6,272 bases of DNA from Campylobacteraceae bacterium (GTDB taxonomy: Bacteria > Campylobacterota > Campylobacteria > Campylobacterales > Sulfurovaceae): NCBI GenBank assembly GCA_027023145.1, contig JALVWV010000304.1, positions 1 through 6,272 on the forward strand, written 5' to 3'. The translations under genes and the position numbers were made by a program. Under the pieces are notes generated by a model, which was not told where the DNA came from, did not search any database, and worked only from the letters and a program-made list of their open reading frames with translations. Shown in pieces: positions 1 to 6,254 of the stretch. Numbering within the stretch: the first letter of the stretch is position 1; every line of letters begins with the position of its first letter.

Positions 1-1
1 G

Positions 2-3000
2 TACACCCCTGAAGAGGTGGACGAGCTCGGCACCAAGCCCGCCATTGTCTGGCCGCCCAAAGGGTGGATCCCTGACATCCCCTCCACCCGCATAGCGATC
101 CTCTACCCCAAAGGGCACAGCGTCGAACTCCGCCTCAACGGTCACAAAGTCAGTTCCCTCAACTACGAGGGGGTCTTCCGGGGGACGAAGGGCATGCAGA
201 TCATGCACTACAAAGGGGTCGATCTGACCGAGGGGCTCAACACGTTTACTATTCTCGTCAAAAAGGGTAAACGGGTCATCCAGCGCTTGACACGCACCGT
301 GTACGTCGAGAGCCGTGCCCCCAAGACAATCACCCTCCTCCCCAAATACTCCTATCTCGAAGCCGACGGTACCCATGAACCGATCATTGCTGTCAAGATG
401 CTCGGCCCCTCCGGTCATCCGCTGCGGGGCGGCATGGTGGGGAGCTTCACCACCGACAGTGCCCATCAGCCTGCTCAGATGAGCAACGGCAAAGGCTCCT
501 ACACCATCGACTCACAAGGGATCGCCTACGTCCGCCTCAAGCCCACTGCCATCGCGGGCGAAGCAACGTTGACGTTTGCCCTCTACGGTGACCGGAGCCA
601 GACCCTCCGTGTCCGCCTCAAGCCCCACCTGCGACCTTGGATCGTCGTGGGGTTTGCGGAAGGCACCGTGGGCTACCGAGTCTTAAGCGGCAACGCCGAA
701 GGGCTCGACCACCAACATGTCAAGAAGGGGCTCTACATCGACGGACGATTGGCGTTTTTCGCCAAAGGGCGGATCAAGGGTGACTGGCTCCTGACGATGG
801 CGTTTGACAGCGGCCGCAAAAAGGGGGATCGTAAGTTGTTTGACTCGATCGACCCCAACGCCTACTATACGATCTACCAAGATGCTACCCATCAGGGCAA
901 CGAAGCCCCCAGCACCAAAAAGCTCTACCTCAAGCTCGAAAAAGGGGCGTACACCTACCTCTTCGGCGACTATCACACCGCCATCAAGGGGGGTGAGTTT
1001 ACCAGCTATAACCGTGACTTTACCGGAGGGCGTGCCGAATACAGGGGGGCGAACGTCACCGCCGTCGTGTTTGCTGCCAAGACCGACAAGCTCCATTACC
1101 GAGACACCCTGCGAGGGGATGGGACACGGGGATACTATACCCTGACCCATACCCCTCTCATCGAGGGCTCTGAGACGATCACTCTCGAAGTGCGCGACCG
1201 TCACCGTCCGGAGATCGTCCTTGAGAGCAAGCCTCTTGAGCGGTGGCGCGACTACACTATCGATTTCGACACCGGTAAGCTCTATTTCAAAGAGCCCATC
1301 TACAGCACCGACCGGGCATTCAACCCCCGCACGATTGTCGTCACCTACGATGTCGAAGGGGACGGCAAGGGCTACTACACGTATGGCGGACGGGCAAGCT
1401 TCACCACGGATGATCATAGACTCCAGATCGGCGCAACGGCGATCCGTCAGGAACACGGCGACGGCGCCGATATGCTCGGCGGTGTGGACGGCACGCTCAA
1501 GCTCGGAGAGCGCAACGAACTCCACGCTGAGTATGCCCTCACACGCAGCACCCACGAAGCCAACACCAGCCTCGGCCATGCCTACAAGGTGGAGTGGAGA
1601 TACGCCGAAGACAACACCAGTCTCCGCGCCTACTGGCGCTATCAGGATGCCGCCTTTGGGCTGGGCAACCTCCCCGAAGTCCTCTCGGCCACACGCAAGA
1701 TCGGCTTCGATGCTACCCACCGGATCGACACACACTGGAGCCTCAATGGCTCGATCTACCAGAACCGCCGTTACGATGCCAACGGCACCTACAACGATGA
1801 GTTTGTCCTCCAGCCGACCCTGAGCTACACCGATGTCAACTGGAGTGCCTCGATCGGCTACCGCTACGCCAAAAACACCGCCACCGCCGCGACCAACCAG
1901 CTCACCCTCAAACTCAGCCGATACTTCCTCGACCGCAAGCTCAAGCTCTCCCTTGGTCACGACCAGAGCCTCGGTGTCAACGAAGATCAGGAGTTTCCCA
2001 CCCGCACGACCCTTGGAGCCGATTACAAAGTGGATGAGAACACATCTCTCTTCGGAGCGTTGGAGCGCAGCGACAGCAACGGCCGGATCACGTGGCGCTC
2101 CCGGATGGGGGCGACGTATAAGCCGTGGAAAGGGGGCGAGATCAAACTCAGTCGCTTGGTGGATGCTACCGAGCGGGGCTTCGGGGCGTACGACACGCTG
2201 GGGCTGAGCCACCATTGGGATGCGGGCAAACACTGGAAACTCACCGCCGGATACGAAAAAGGGATCGCTGAAGCGAATGCTACCCGCACGGGCTTTGACG
2301 CGCTCAATCTTGCCGCCCGATACGAGGGTGAACGCCTCAGCGGTGACGGAGCGATCGGGATGCGCCGGGAGGGAGCGGACAAGAAGCTCAACCTCGATCT
2401 CGGCCTCTACATCCGCAAAGACAAAAACCTCGGCCTGGCATTCGGAGCTGGCTACCACACCCGCTGGAACACCACCGATCTCCACCGCGACATCGATGCC
2501 AAACTGGCGTTTGTCTGGCGTGACGAGATGCGCCCGTGGATCGCACTCGATCGGATGGACTACATCGACCGCTACGACCGCACCGCCACCGACGAGACCC
2601 GCACCCGCAAGCTCATCAACAACTTCGCCGCGATCTACCACACCGACCGCTGGGAAGTCGGCCTCCAATACGGCCTCAAATACACCCTCGACACGATCGA
2701 CGGTGTCAACTACGGCGGATGGGTCGACCTCCTCGGTCTCGATGCCACGTACAGCCTCAACGACACCTGGGCGATCGGAGCGCAGGGAAGCGTCCTCCAC
2801 GCTTATGGAGCCGGCAACATGGACTACAGCGGCGGTGTCTACGTCGAAACCACCCCCTGGGAAAACGCCAAACTCACCCTCGGCTACAACATAGCCGGTT
2901 TCGCCGACGAAGACTTCTCCGCCAAGAACTACCGCCACAAAGGGCCGTATCTTCAGATCAAGATGAAGTTTGACCAAGAGGATATCAAGAAGGTGGTCGA

Positions 3001-3016
3001 GGGGGTGGTGAAGTGA
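2..3016 (+). CDS. Outer-membrane beta-barrel protein with N-terminal Ig/invasin-like domains (5' end outside window)
   Basis: The frame is open to the left edge, with codons upstream of the first GTG at 17, so this is the last ~1004 residues of a longer protein. From 17 to ~300 a beta-rich Ig-like segment contains 'VDLTEGLNTF'. From ~310 to 630 a segment resembles invasin/Big_1 adhesin domains ('LEADGTHEP', 'GIAYVRLKPTAIAGEATLT'). From ~630 to 1375 comes a module I recognise from large DUF11-associated surface proteins: 'LKLEKGAYTYLFGDYHT', 'SYNRDFTGG', 'GSETITLEVRDR', 'RDYTIDFDTGKLYFKEPI', 'FNPRTIVVTYD'. From ~1384 to the end, alternating amphipathic strands rich in Tyr, Trp and Gly and separated by short polar turns indicate an outer-membrane barrel. 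The last clear strand is 'YLQIKMKF', followed by a 14-residue polar tail rather than a terminal Phe. It is the first visible gene of an operon with the next two and overlaps the second by 4 nt. Seen: architecture and strand pattern. Inferred: surface adhesion, or export/display of the two downstream proteins. Barrel assignment is fairly sure; specific function unknown. Confidence 0.82.
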   Translation, partial: YTPEEVDELGTKPAIVWPPKGWIPDIPSTRIAILYPKGHSVELRLNGHKVSSLNYEGVFRGTKGMQIMHYKGVDLTEGLNTFTILVKKGKRVIQRLTRTVYVESRAPKTITLLPKYSYLEADGTHEPIIAVKMLGPSGHPLRGGMVGSFTTDSAHQPAQMSNGKGSYTIDSQGIAYVRLKPTAIAGEATLTFALYGDRSQTLRVRLKPHLRPWIVVGFAEGTVGYRVLSGNAEGLDHQHVKKGLYIDGRLAFFAKGRIKGDWLLTMAFDSGRKKGDRKLFDSIDPNAYYTIYQDATHQGNEAPSTKKLYLKLEKGAYTYLFGDYHTAIKGGEFTSYNRDFTGGRAEYRGANVTAVVFAAKTDKLHYRDTLRGDGTRGYYTLTHTPLIEGSETITLEVRDRHRPEIVLESKPLERWRDYTIDFDTGKLYFKEPIYSTDRAFNPRTIVVTYDVEGDGKGYYTYGGRASFTTDDHRLQIGATAIRQEHGDGADMLGGVDGTLKLGERNELHAEYALTRSTHEANTSLGHAYKVEWRYAEDNTSLRAYWRYQDAAFGLGNLPEVLSATRKIGFDATHRIDTHWSLNGSIYQNRRYDANGTYNDEFVLQPTLSYTDVNWSASIGYRYAKNTATAATNQLTLKLSRYFLDRKLKLSLGHDQSLGVNEDQEFPTRTTLGADYKVDENTSLFGALERSDSNGRITWRSRMGATYKPWKGGEIKLSRLVDATERGFGAYDTLGLSHHWDAGKHWKLTAGYEKGIAEANATRTGFDALNLAARYEGERLSGDGAIGMRREGADKKLNLDLGLYIRKDKNLGLAFGAGYHTRWNTTDLHRDIDAKLAFVWRDEMRPWIALDRMDYIDRYDRTATDETRTRKLINNFAAIYHTDRWEVGLQYGLKYTLDTIDGVNYGGWVDLLGLDATYSLNDTWAIGAQGSVLHAYGAGNMDYSGGVYVETTPWENAKLTLGYNIAGFADEDFSAKNYRHKGPYLQIKMKFDQEDIKKVVEGVVK
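2999..3005 (+). promoter_or_regulatory. Ribosome binding site for the GTG start at 3013
   Basis: GAGGGGG lies inside the 3' end of the barrel gene, 7 nt before the GTG at 3013. That GTG overlaps the TGA of the barrel gene (GTGA, 3013-3016). Together with the signal peptide that begins there, this fixes a non-ATG start and implies translational coupling. Confidence 0.65.
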
Positions 3017-4368
3017 AAATAATTTACCTTTTCACTTTGATTCTTTTCTTTGCAGTGCCCAAAGCTCTGGCTCTTCCGGGAGATACACTTTTCTATGACG
3101 ATTTTGAGAGAGCAAATTTGGGTTCGGATTGGTCTACAACCGATTCAAGCCGATCGGGAATCGGCACCCAGACATCCAATTCCGGGACACACTCTCTCTA
3201 CACAAGACATAATGTCGTTACCGTAACATCCCGCACCATTGACCTCTCTGTTAATGGAGCCAAACTCACAATGTGGGTACGGAAAGGAGATGATGCCTTC
3301 AGCGAAGATCCGGAGAAGTCAGATGAAGGTTTCTCTATTGAATATCTAAACAACAATAGCAACTGGGTCGAAATTGTTTCACATGATGGAGACGAGGATC
3401 AACCAGGGGACATTATAAATATAGATTACCAATTTCCAAATGATGCCCTGTATAATAATTTTCAGCTAAGAGTAAGACAAATGGGGGGAGATGGAAGTGA
3501 TTATGACTATTGGCATTTTGATGATGTCAATATCACAGAAACAGGATATGTGGCACCTCCACCTCCGCTTATTGTAGGTCAGTGTGATGAATTTGAAGGC
3601 GATCTTTCCAATTGGGTTGTAGGAGACCGTGTAAATATTACAACCGCAACAGCACAGTCACCGGATCACTCTCTGTCCATCAATGGTGGCAACACTGATG
3701 CCACTTCTATCGCGATTGACACCTCTTCTAATTTCAAGGAATTGACAATGTGGATTCGTAGAGGCAGCGATAGCTTCAGCGAAGATCCCGATTCAGGAGA
3801 AGATTTTATAGTAGAATACTTGAATAATGCAAACAGCTGGGTGGAGTTGGAAACATTTCTAGGCAGCGGTACGAAGGGGCAGATATACAATAGGACATAT
3901 GCGATGCCAGCTGATGCAAAACATAATAATTTCAAAATACGACTTCGCATGACAAATGGAAGTGGTGCAGGCTGGGATTACTGGCATGTTGATGATGTGT
4001 GTCTTGTACCTGTGACTTATATGGAAATAAACAAAACATCGTGTGTGATTGATGATCCTGTTAACAATACTTCAAACCCAAAACGTATTCCAGGGGCAAC
4101 CATACGCTATGCAGTTGAAGTAGAAAATATCACCGATTTTGATACGGACAATAATATTGTAACGGATAATGTAGACGGCAATTTTGACAGCACAACAATC
4201 GCCAACTTGCGTATCGGAGATGATGCCTGCAACTGTCTCGATCCCGGAGCTACTTCTCCCAACGGTGCGAATGGAACTGGAAATGGTACCAACCCTGTAA
4301 AACTCGATTTTGGCACGGTTTTGGCAAACAGCAAAGAGTGCGGGTATTTTGAAGTAAAGATTAAGTAA
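3013..4368 (+). CDS. Secreted protein with two MAM/jelly-roll-like domains and a C-terminal DUF11-like domain
   Basis: This 451-residue protein starts at GTG 3013 with a clear Sec signal peptide (residues 1-20, basic MK then a hydrophobic core, ending 'PKALA' before LPGD; no lipobox Cys). Residues ~22-176 and ~191-332 are two divergent copies of a beta-sandwich domain. They share LTMW[VI]R[KR]G, [AS]FSEDP, EYLNN, WVE, a NNF-x-[LI]-R-[VL]-R strand and a closing DYWH-x-DDV; the pattern resembles MAM/concanavalin-like lectin folds. A proline hinge (PPPP, 182-185) separates them. C191 and C330 bracket the second copy and could form a disulfide. Residues ~337-451 are a DUF11-like domain ('NKTSCVIDDPVNN', 'PKRIPGATIRYAVEVEN') ending 'ECGYFEVKIK', homologous to the C-terminus of the next gene product. 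It lies between the barrel gene (4-nt overlap) and the LTD gene (1-nt overlap). Likely role: exported surface protein binding carbohydrate or protein; the ligand is unknown. Lower G+C than the barrel gene. MAM is a fold-level guess, while secretion and the domain repeats are clear. Confidence 0.85.
   Translation: MKIIYLFTLILFFAVPKALALPGDTLFYDDFERANLGSDWSTTDSSRSGIGTQTSNSGTHSLYTRHNVVTVTSRTIDLSVNGAKLTMWVRKGDDAFSEDPEKSDEGFSIEYLNNNSNWVEIVSHDGDEDQPGDIINIDYQFPNDALYNNFQLRVRQMGGDGSDYDYWHFDDVNITETGYVAPPPPLIVGQCDEFEGDLSNWVVGDRVNITTATAQSPDHSLSINGGNTDATSIAIDTSSNFKELTMWIRRGSDSFSEDPDSGEDFIVEYLNNANSWVELETFLGSGTKGQIYNRTYAMPADAKHNNFKIRLRMTNGSGAGWDYWHVDDVCLVPVTYMEINKTSCVIDDPVNNTSNPKRIPGATIRYAVEVENITDFDTDNNIVTDNVDGNFDSTTIANLRIGDDACNCLDPGATSPNGANGTGNGTNPVKLDFGTVLANSKECGYFEVKIK
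3076..3540 (+). repeat. First copy of tandem MAM/jelly-roll-like domain
   Basis: This encodes residues 22-176 of the secreted protein and is paired with 3583-4008. Conserved landmarks are LTMWVR (85-90), FSEDP (96-100), EYLNN, and the closing YWHFDDV (166-172). This copy has no cysteine. The repeat is evident at protein level and only patchily at DNA level (for example TTCAGCGAAGATCC in both), so it is an old internal duplication. Confidence 0.75.
3583..4008 (+). repeat. Second copy of tandem MAM/jelly-roll-like domain
   Basis: This encodes residues 191-332. Landmarks are LTMWIR (244-249), FSEDP (255-259), EYLNN and YWHVDDV (323-329). Unlike the first copy it starts and ends with cysteines (C191, C330), consistent with a disulfide closing the domain in the oxidising periplasm or cell surface. 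Confidence 0.75.
4021..4365 (+). repeat. Shared C-terminal DUF11-like module, copy A
   Basis: This encodes residues 337-451 of the first exported protein. It aligns with 5121-5483 over KTS-x-VI-x-DPVNNT, PKRIPGA-x-IRY, a following V-x-N strand and the final C-[GA]-Y-[FI]-E-[VM]-x-IK. Cysteines are at 344, 406, 408 and 443. DUF11 is a known beta-sandwich repeat of bacterial surface proteins; here it is the terminal module. Confidence 0.8.
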
Positions 4369-5486
4369 TGAAGCTTTTAAAGTTGGCTACTTTGGCATCT
4401 TTGCTTGCGGTGAGTCCACTTTTTGGAGATGTTGCAGAAATGATTATTAATGAAATCATGTATATGCAACAAGGGTCAGGGAAAAACAATAATGATGAAT
4501 TTGTTGAATTCTATGTTACAAAGAGCGGCAACATAAAAGATTATGTATTTTCTGATCAAGAAGGGGGCAATAACCACATTTTTACTTTTCCTACACAAAA
4601 TGTTTTGGAAGGGGAATATGTTATTTTGCATCTTGGAACAACGACAGGGGCAGGGAACAGTACATCGACAGCTACTGGCTATCACTTTTATATGAATAAA
4701 ACAAGAATGCTGAATAATACCGGTGACGATGTTGTTCTCCTGCAACCTTCCGCTACCGATACCACCACAATTAGTGGAGTTGTATTAAATGCCATACCGT
4801 TTGATTATGTTGCTTATGGCAAAAAAACAAGCAGTCAAGTCAGCAATACCCCTCCCGTAAGTAATGGAGGAGTAACGGTAGATTGGGATTATGATAATGG
4901 GGCAGCCTTAAAAACAACTCAAAAGGGGACATCCATTTCTCTATCCACTAATGGTGATGATGGCGACACCTCCTATTGCTGGGAAATTACGACAAGTGGT
5001 GATGCCAACAACGCTCAGTGTCTCAACTATAAACCGACACTTGATACAAACACAAACAATAATAATAATGGAACTCCCTATGTTGCCTCAGGAACAGACA
5101 ACAATAATGGCATGCCCGACATGCACATCACCAAAACCTCCATTGTCATCAGTGATCCAGTCAACAATACTACCAGTCCCAAGCGGATACCGGGGGCAAT
5201 CATTCGGTATTGTTTTACGGTGAAAAATACCGGGGATGGCAGCGCCGATAATGCTGCGATCCATGATACTCTCAATGGGGACAATAAGGACAAACTTACC
5301 CACAGGCAATCAGGGAAAGCGACCATCGTCACAAACACGAATGACTGCACGGAAAGTGATTGCAAAGGGATTGCGGACACATCTGGAAGTTATAATGCTG
5401 GAACCAAAAAGGTCGACATTGACCTCACGACCCCCTTCCCAAAAGACAATCATCAATGTGCTTACATCGAAATGGAAATAAAATAA
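4368..5486 (+). CDS. Secreted lamin-tail-domain (LTD) protein with C-terminal DUF11-like domain
   Basis: The 372-residue product starts at an ATG overlapping the previous stop (TAATG, 4366-4370). Only a weak purine stretch (AAAGA, 4356-4360) precedes it, so initiation probably depends on coupling. Residues 1-20 are a Sec signal peptide (MKLLK, hydrophobic core, 'SPLFG' before DVAE). Residues ~25-220 match the bacterial LTD pattern: IINEIMY (26-32), DEFVEFYV (43-50), a hydrophobic strand around 'FTFPTQNVLEGEYVIL', 'LNNTGDDVVLL', 'PFDYVAYGK' (144-152), then the closing 'KGTSISLS' and C204-W...C218. An Asn-rich flexible linker (~225-250) leads to a DUF11-like domain (252-372: 'HITKTSIVISDPVNN', 'PKRIPGAIIRY') ending 'QCAYIEMEIK'. 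In bacteria LTDs occur in exported proteins, often with nucleases or other surface domains, and no catalytic domain is visible here. It is the last gene of the operon, and the probable role is a surface structural or binding protein. LTD and secretion are well supported; ligand unknown. Confidence 0.87.
   Translation: MKLLKLATLASLLAVSPLFGDVAEMIINEIMYMQQGSGKNNNDEFVEFYVTKSGNIKDYVFSDQEGGNNHIFTFPTQNVLEGEYVILHLGTTTGAGNSTSTATGYHFYMNKTRMLNNTGDDVVLLQPSATDTTTISGVVLNAIPFDYVAYGKKTSSQVSNTPPVSNGGVTVDWDYDNGAALKTTQKGTSISLSTNGDDGDTSYCWEITTSGDANNAQCLNYKPTLDTNTNNNNNGTPYVASGTDNNNGMPDMHITKTSIVISDPVNNTTSPKRIPGAIIRYCFTVKNTGDGSADNAAIHDTLNGDNKDKLTHRQSGKATIVTNTNDCTESDCKGIADTSGSYNAGTKKVDIDLTTPFPKDNHQCAYIEMEIK
5121..5483 (+). 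repeat. Shared C-terminal DUF11-like module, copy B
   Basis: This encodes residues 252-372 of the LTD protein and is paralogous to 4021-4365. Both copies begin at a Met-x-Ile-x-KTS strand and end with a Cys nine residues from the C-terminus. Cysteines here are 282, 327, 332 and 364. It is somewhat more G+C-rich than the LTD part of the same gene. Confidence 0.8.
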
Positions 5487-5516
5487 TCGATTGGCTTTTG
5501 TACGAAGTTCTTTTGT

Positions 5517-5542
5517 CATGTACGATACCTATCGTAGTCATG
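5517..5542. repeat. Inverted repeat in convergent spacer (possible hairpin or operator)
   Basis: TACGAT-ACCT-ATCGTA (5521-5536) is a perfect 6-bp stem with a 4-nt loop. Flanking CATG (5517-5520 and 5539-5542) can extend it to 10 bp with a 2-nt bulge. GTCATG also appears as a direct repeat at 5515-5520 and 5537-5542. No T-run follows on either strand, so a classical intrinsic terminator is doubtful. The half-sites match those of the palindrome at 6255-6270. The remainder of the 82-bp spacer 5487-5568 shows no gene. Confidence 0.5.
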
Positions 5543-5559
5543 CGGCACATCACAAATAA

Positions 5560-5586
5560 TTGCAGGTATCAATGCTTCGCCTGCAA
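5560..5586 (-). terminator. Weak candidate terminator overlapping the mqnA stop
   Basis: TTGCAGG (5560-5566) and CCTGCAA (5580-5586) form a 7-bp stem with a 13-nt loop that spans the mqnA stop codon (TGA, 5571-5569). Read on the minus strand, the stem is followed by TTATTTGTG, only a poor U-tract. It could be a weak terminator or a 3'-end-stabilising hairpin. Confidence 0.3.
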
Positions 5587-6210
5587 AAACTTCCGCAACC
5601 CCCGCTTCACTTCCCAACCCATTTCATAATGAATTTTCTCAAGATACCATAATAATTGTTTCGGAGTTATCCCCCGTTTGGAGGCTTCCTCTTTGAGGAT
5701 ATATTGGGGAATGCGGGTACGGTGGCGAGTGAAGTCGCGTGCCAGTTTTTTGATGATCGCCCCATGGCGGTTGTAGCACAGTCTGGCAAAGGTAAACGGT
5801 AGCCCGGTACGCGCGTGCCACTCGGCGGCCAGATCGATCCCCTCTCCACCGTCGAGATAGTACTTCAGCGCAGCATCCCCGATCAGGACACGTCCGTGGA
5901 GCCCGAGGACTTTGGCCAGCCGGTTGGAGGTCTCAGAGGCCGGATCGTCCCCTTCGGCCCCGGGGAGGACAAAGACACTGTACACCGCTCCCCGGGCAAC
6001 GATCCCTAGATCGGTACAGGCAAAACGGGGTGCATGGACGCTGGAGATAAAGGCGGCATTGACTTCTCCACGCCGCAGGGAGGCATTGATCTGTGAAGGA
6101 ACGGCACGCTTGTAGCGAAACGCCATCTTGGCTCCGTTGTGGGGGAGGGCACGCTTGAGGAAGAGCTGGAACGGGAGGAGATTGAGATACTGGATCGAAC
6201 CAAAGAGCAT
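5569..6210 (-). CDS. mqnA: Chorismate dehydratase MqnA (futalosine menaquinone pathway)
   Basis: MqnA removes water from chorismate to give 3-[(1-carboxyvinyl)oxy]benzoate, the first committed step of the futalosine route to menaquinone, in the cytoplasm. The 213-residue product has the MqnA/MqnD periplasmic-binding-protein-like fold signature: an N-terminal 'FGSIQYLNLLP' (3-13), 'VNAAFISSVHA' (50-60) with the Ser pair typical of the substrate pocket, 'SNRLAKVLGL' (95-104), 'VLIGDAALKYYL' (108-119), and 'WHARTGLPFTFA' (131-142), followed by a helical C-terminus. Its length and the basic tail fit the short epsilonproteobacterial type. I chose the ATG at 6210 because GGAGG sits just upstream and the family begins at this point. 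An in-frame TTG at 6243 would add 11 residues but coincides with a TATAAT box. The gene is convergent with the surface operon and not obviously linked to it by function. MqnD is the main alternative within the family, but the N-terminal and C-terminal features favour MqnA. Confidence 0.9.
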   Translation of the reverse strand: MLFGSIQYLNLLPFQLFLKRALPHNGAKMAFRYKRAVPSQINASLRRGEVNAAFISSVHAPRFACTDLGIVARGAVYSVFVLPGAEGDDPASETSNRLAKVLGLHGRVLIGDAALKYYLDGGEGIDLAAEWHARTGLPFTFARLCYNRHGAIIKKLARDFTRHRTRIPQYILKEEASKRGITPKQLLWYLEKIHYEMGWEVKRGLRKFLQAKH

Positions 6211-6214
6211 GTCG

Positions 6215-6219
6215 CCTCC
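6215..6219 (-). promoter_or_regulatory. Shine-Dalgarno of mqnA
   Basis: On the minus strand GGAGG is followed by CGAC and then ATG (6210-6208). The strong match at short spacing supports this start over the upstream TTG at 6243. Confidence 0.7.
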
Positions 6220-6242
6220 ATATTTTGTCTTTCTTAAGGGCA

Positions 6243-6248
6243 ATTATA
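6243..6248 (-). promoter_or_regulatory. Probable -10 box (TATAAT) for mqnA
   Basis: On the minus strand the sequence reads GGATATAATTG, a perfect sigma-70 -10 hexamer ending 32 nt upstream of the ATG at 6210. No good -35 is seen (CCACGA or CACGAT at the expected distance). That is common in Campylobacterota, where the extended -10 dominates. The A+T-rich leader 6211-6242 would be the 5' UTR. Confidence 0.5.
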
Positions 6249-6254
6249 TCCAAG

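Noticed and set aside
683..2977. 764-codon open frame on the minus strand opposite the barrel gene
   Set aside because: Its translation is low-complexity Val/Gly/Ala/Glu-rich with no recognisable domain. It is the expected antisense shadow of G+C-rich codon use, while the plus frame shows clear barrel and Ig motifs.
4476..4745. Minus-strand 89-codon frame opposite the LTD gene
   Set aside because: Cys/Ile-rich translation without known motifs, and antisense to a well-supported secreted protein.
4368..5486. N-glycosylation sequons in the LTD protein
   Set aside because: Many Asn-x-Ser/Thr occur, but none has the required Asp/Glu two residues before the Asn.
5517..5542. Intrinsic terminator for the surface operon
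   Set aside because: The stem is good but no U-run follows on either strand. Kept only as an inverted repeat of uncertain role.
5815..6115. Plus-strand open frames within mqnA
   Set aside because: They overlap a well-supported gene in antisense, show no motifs or ribosome sites, and look like compositional shadows.
6211..6243. Upstream TTG start at 6243 adding 11 residues to MqnA
   Set aside because: The TTG overlaps a TATAAT -10 box, the extension is not part of the family's N-terminus, and a GGAGG sits properly before the ATG at 6210.
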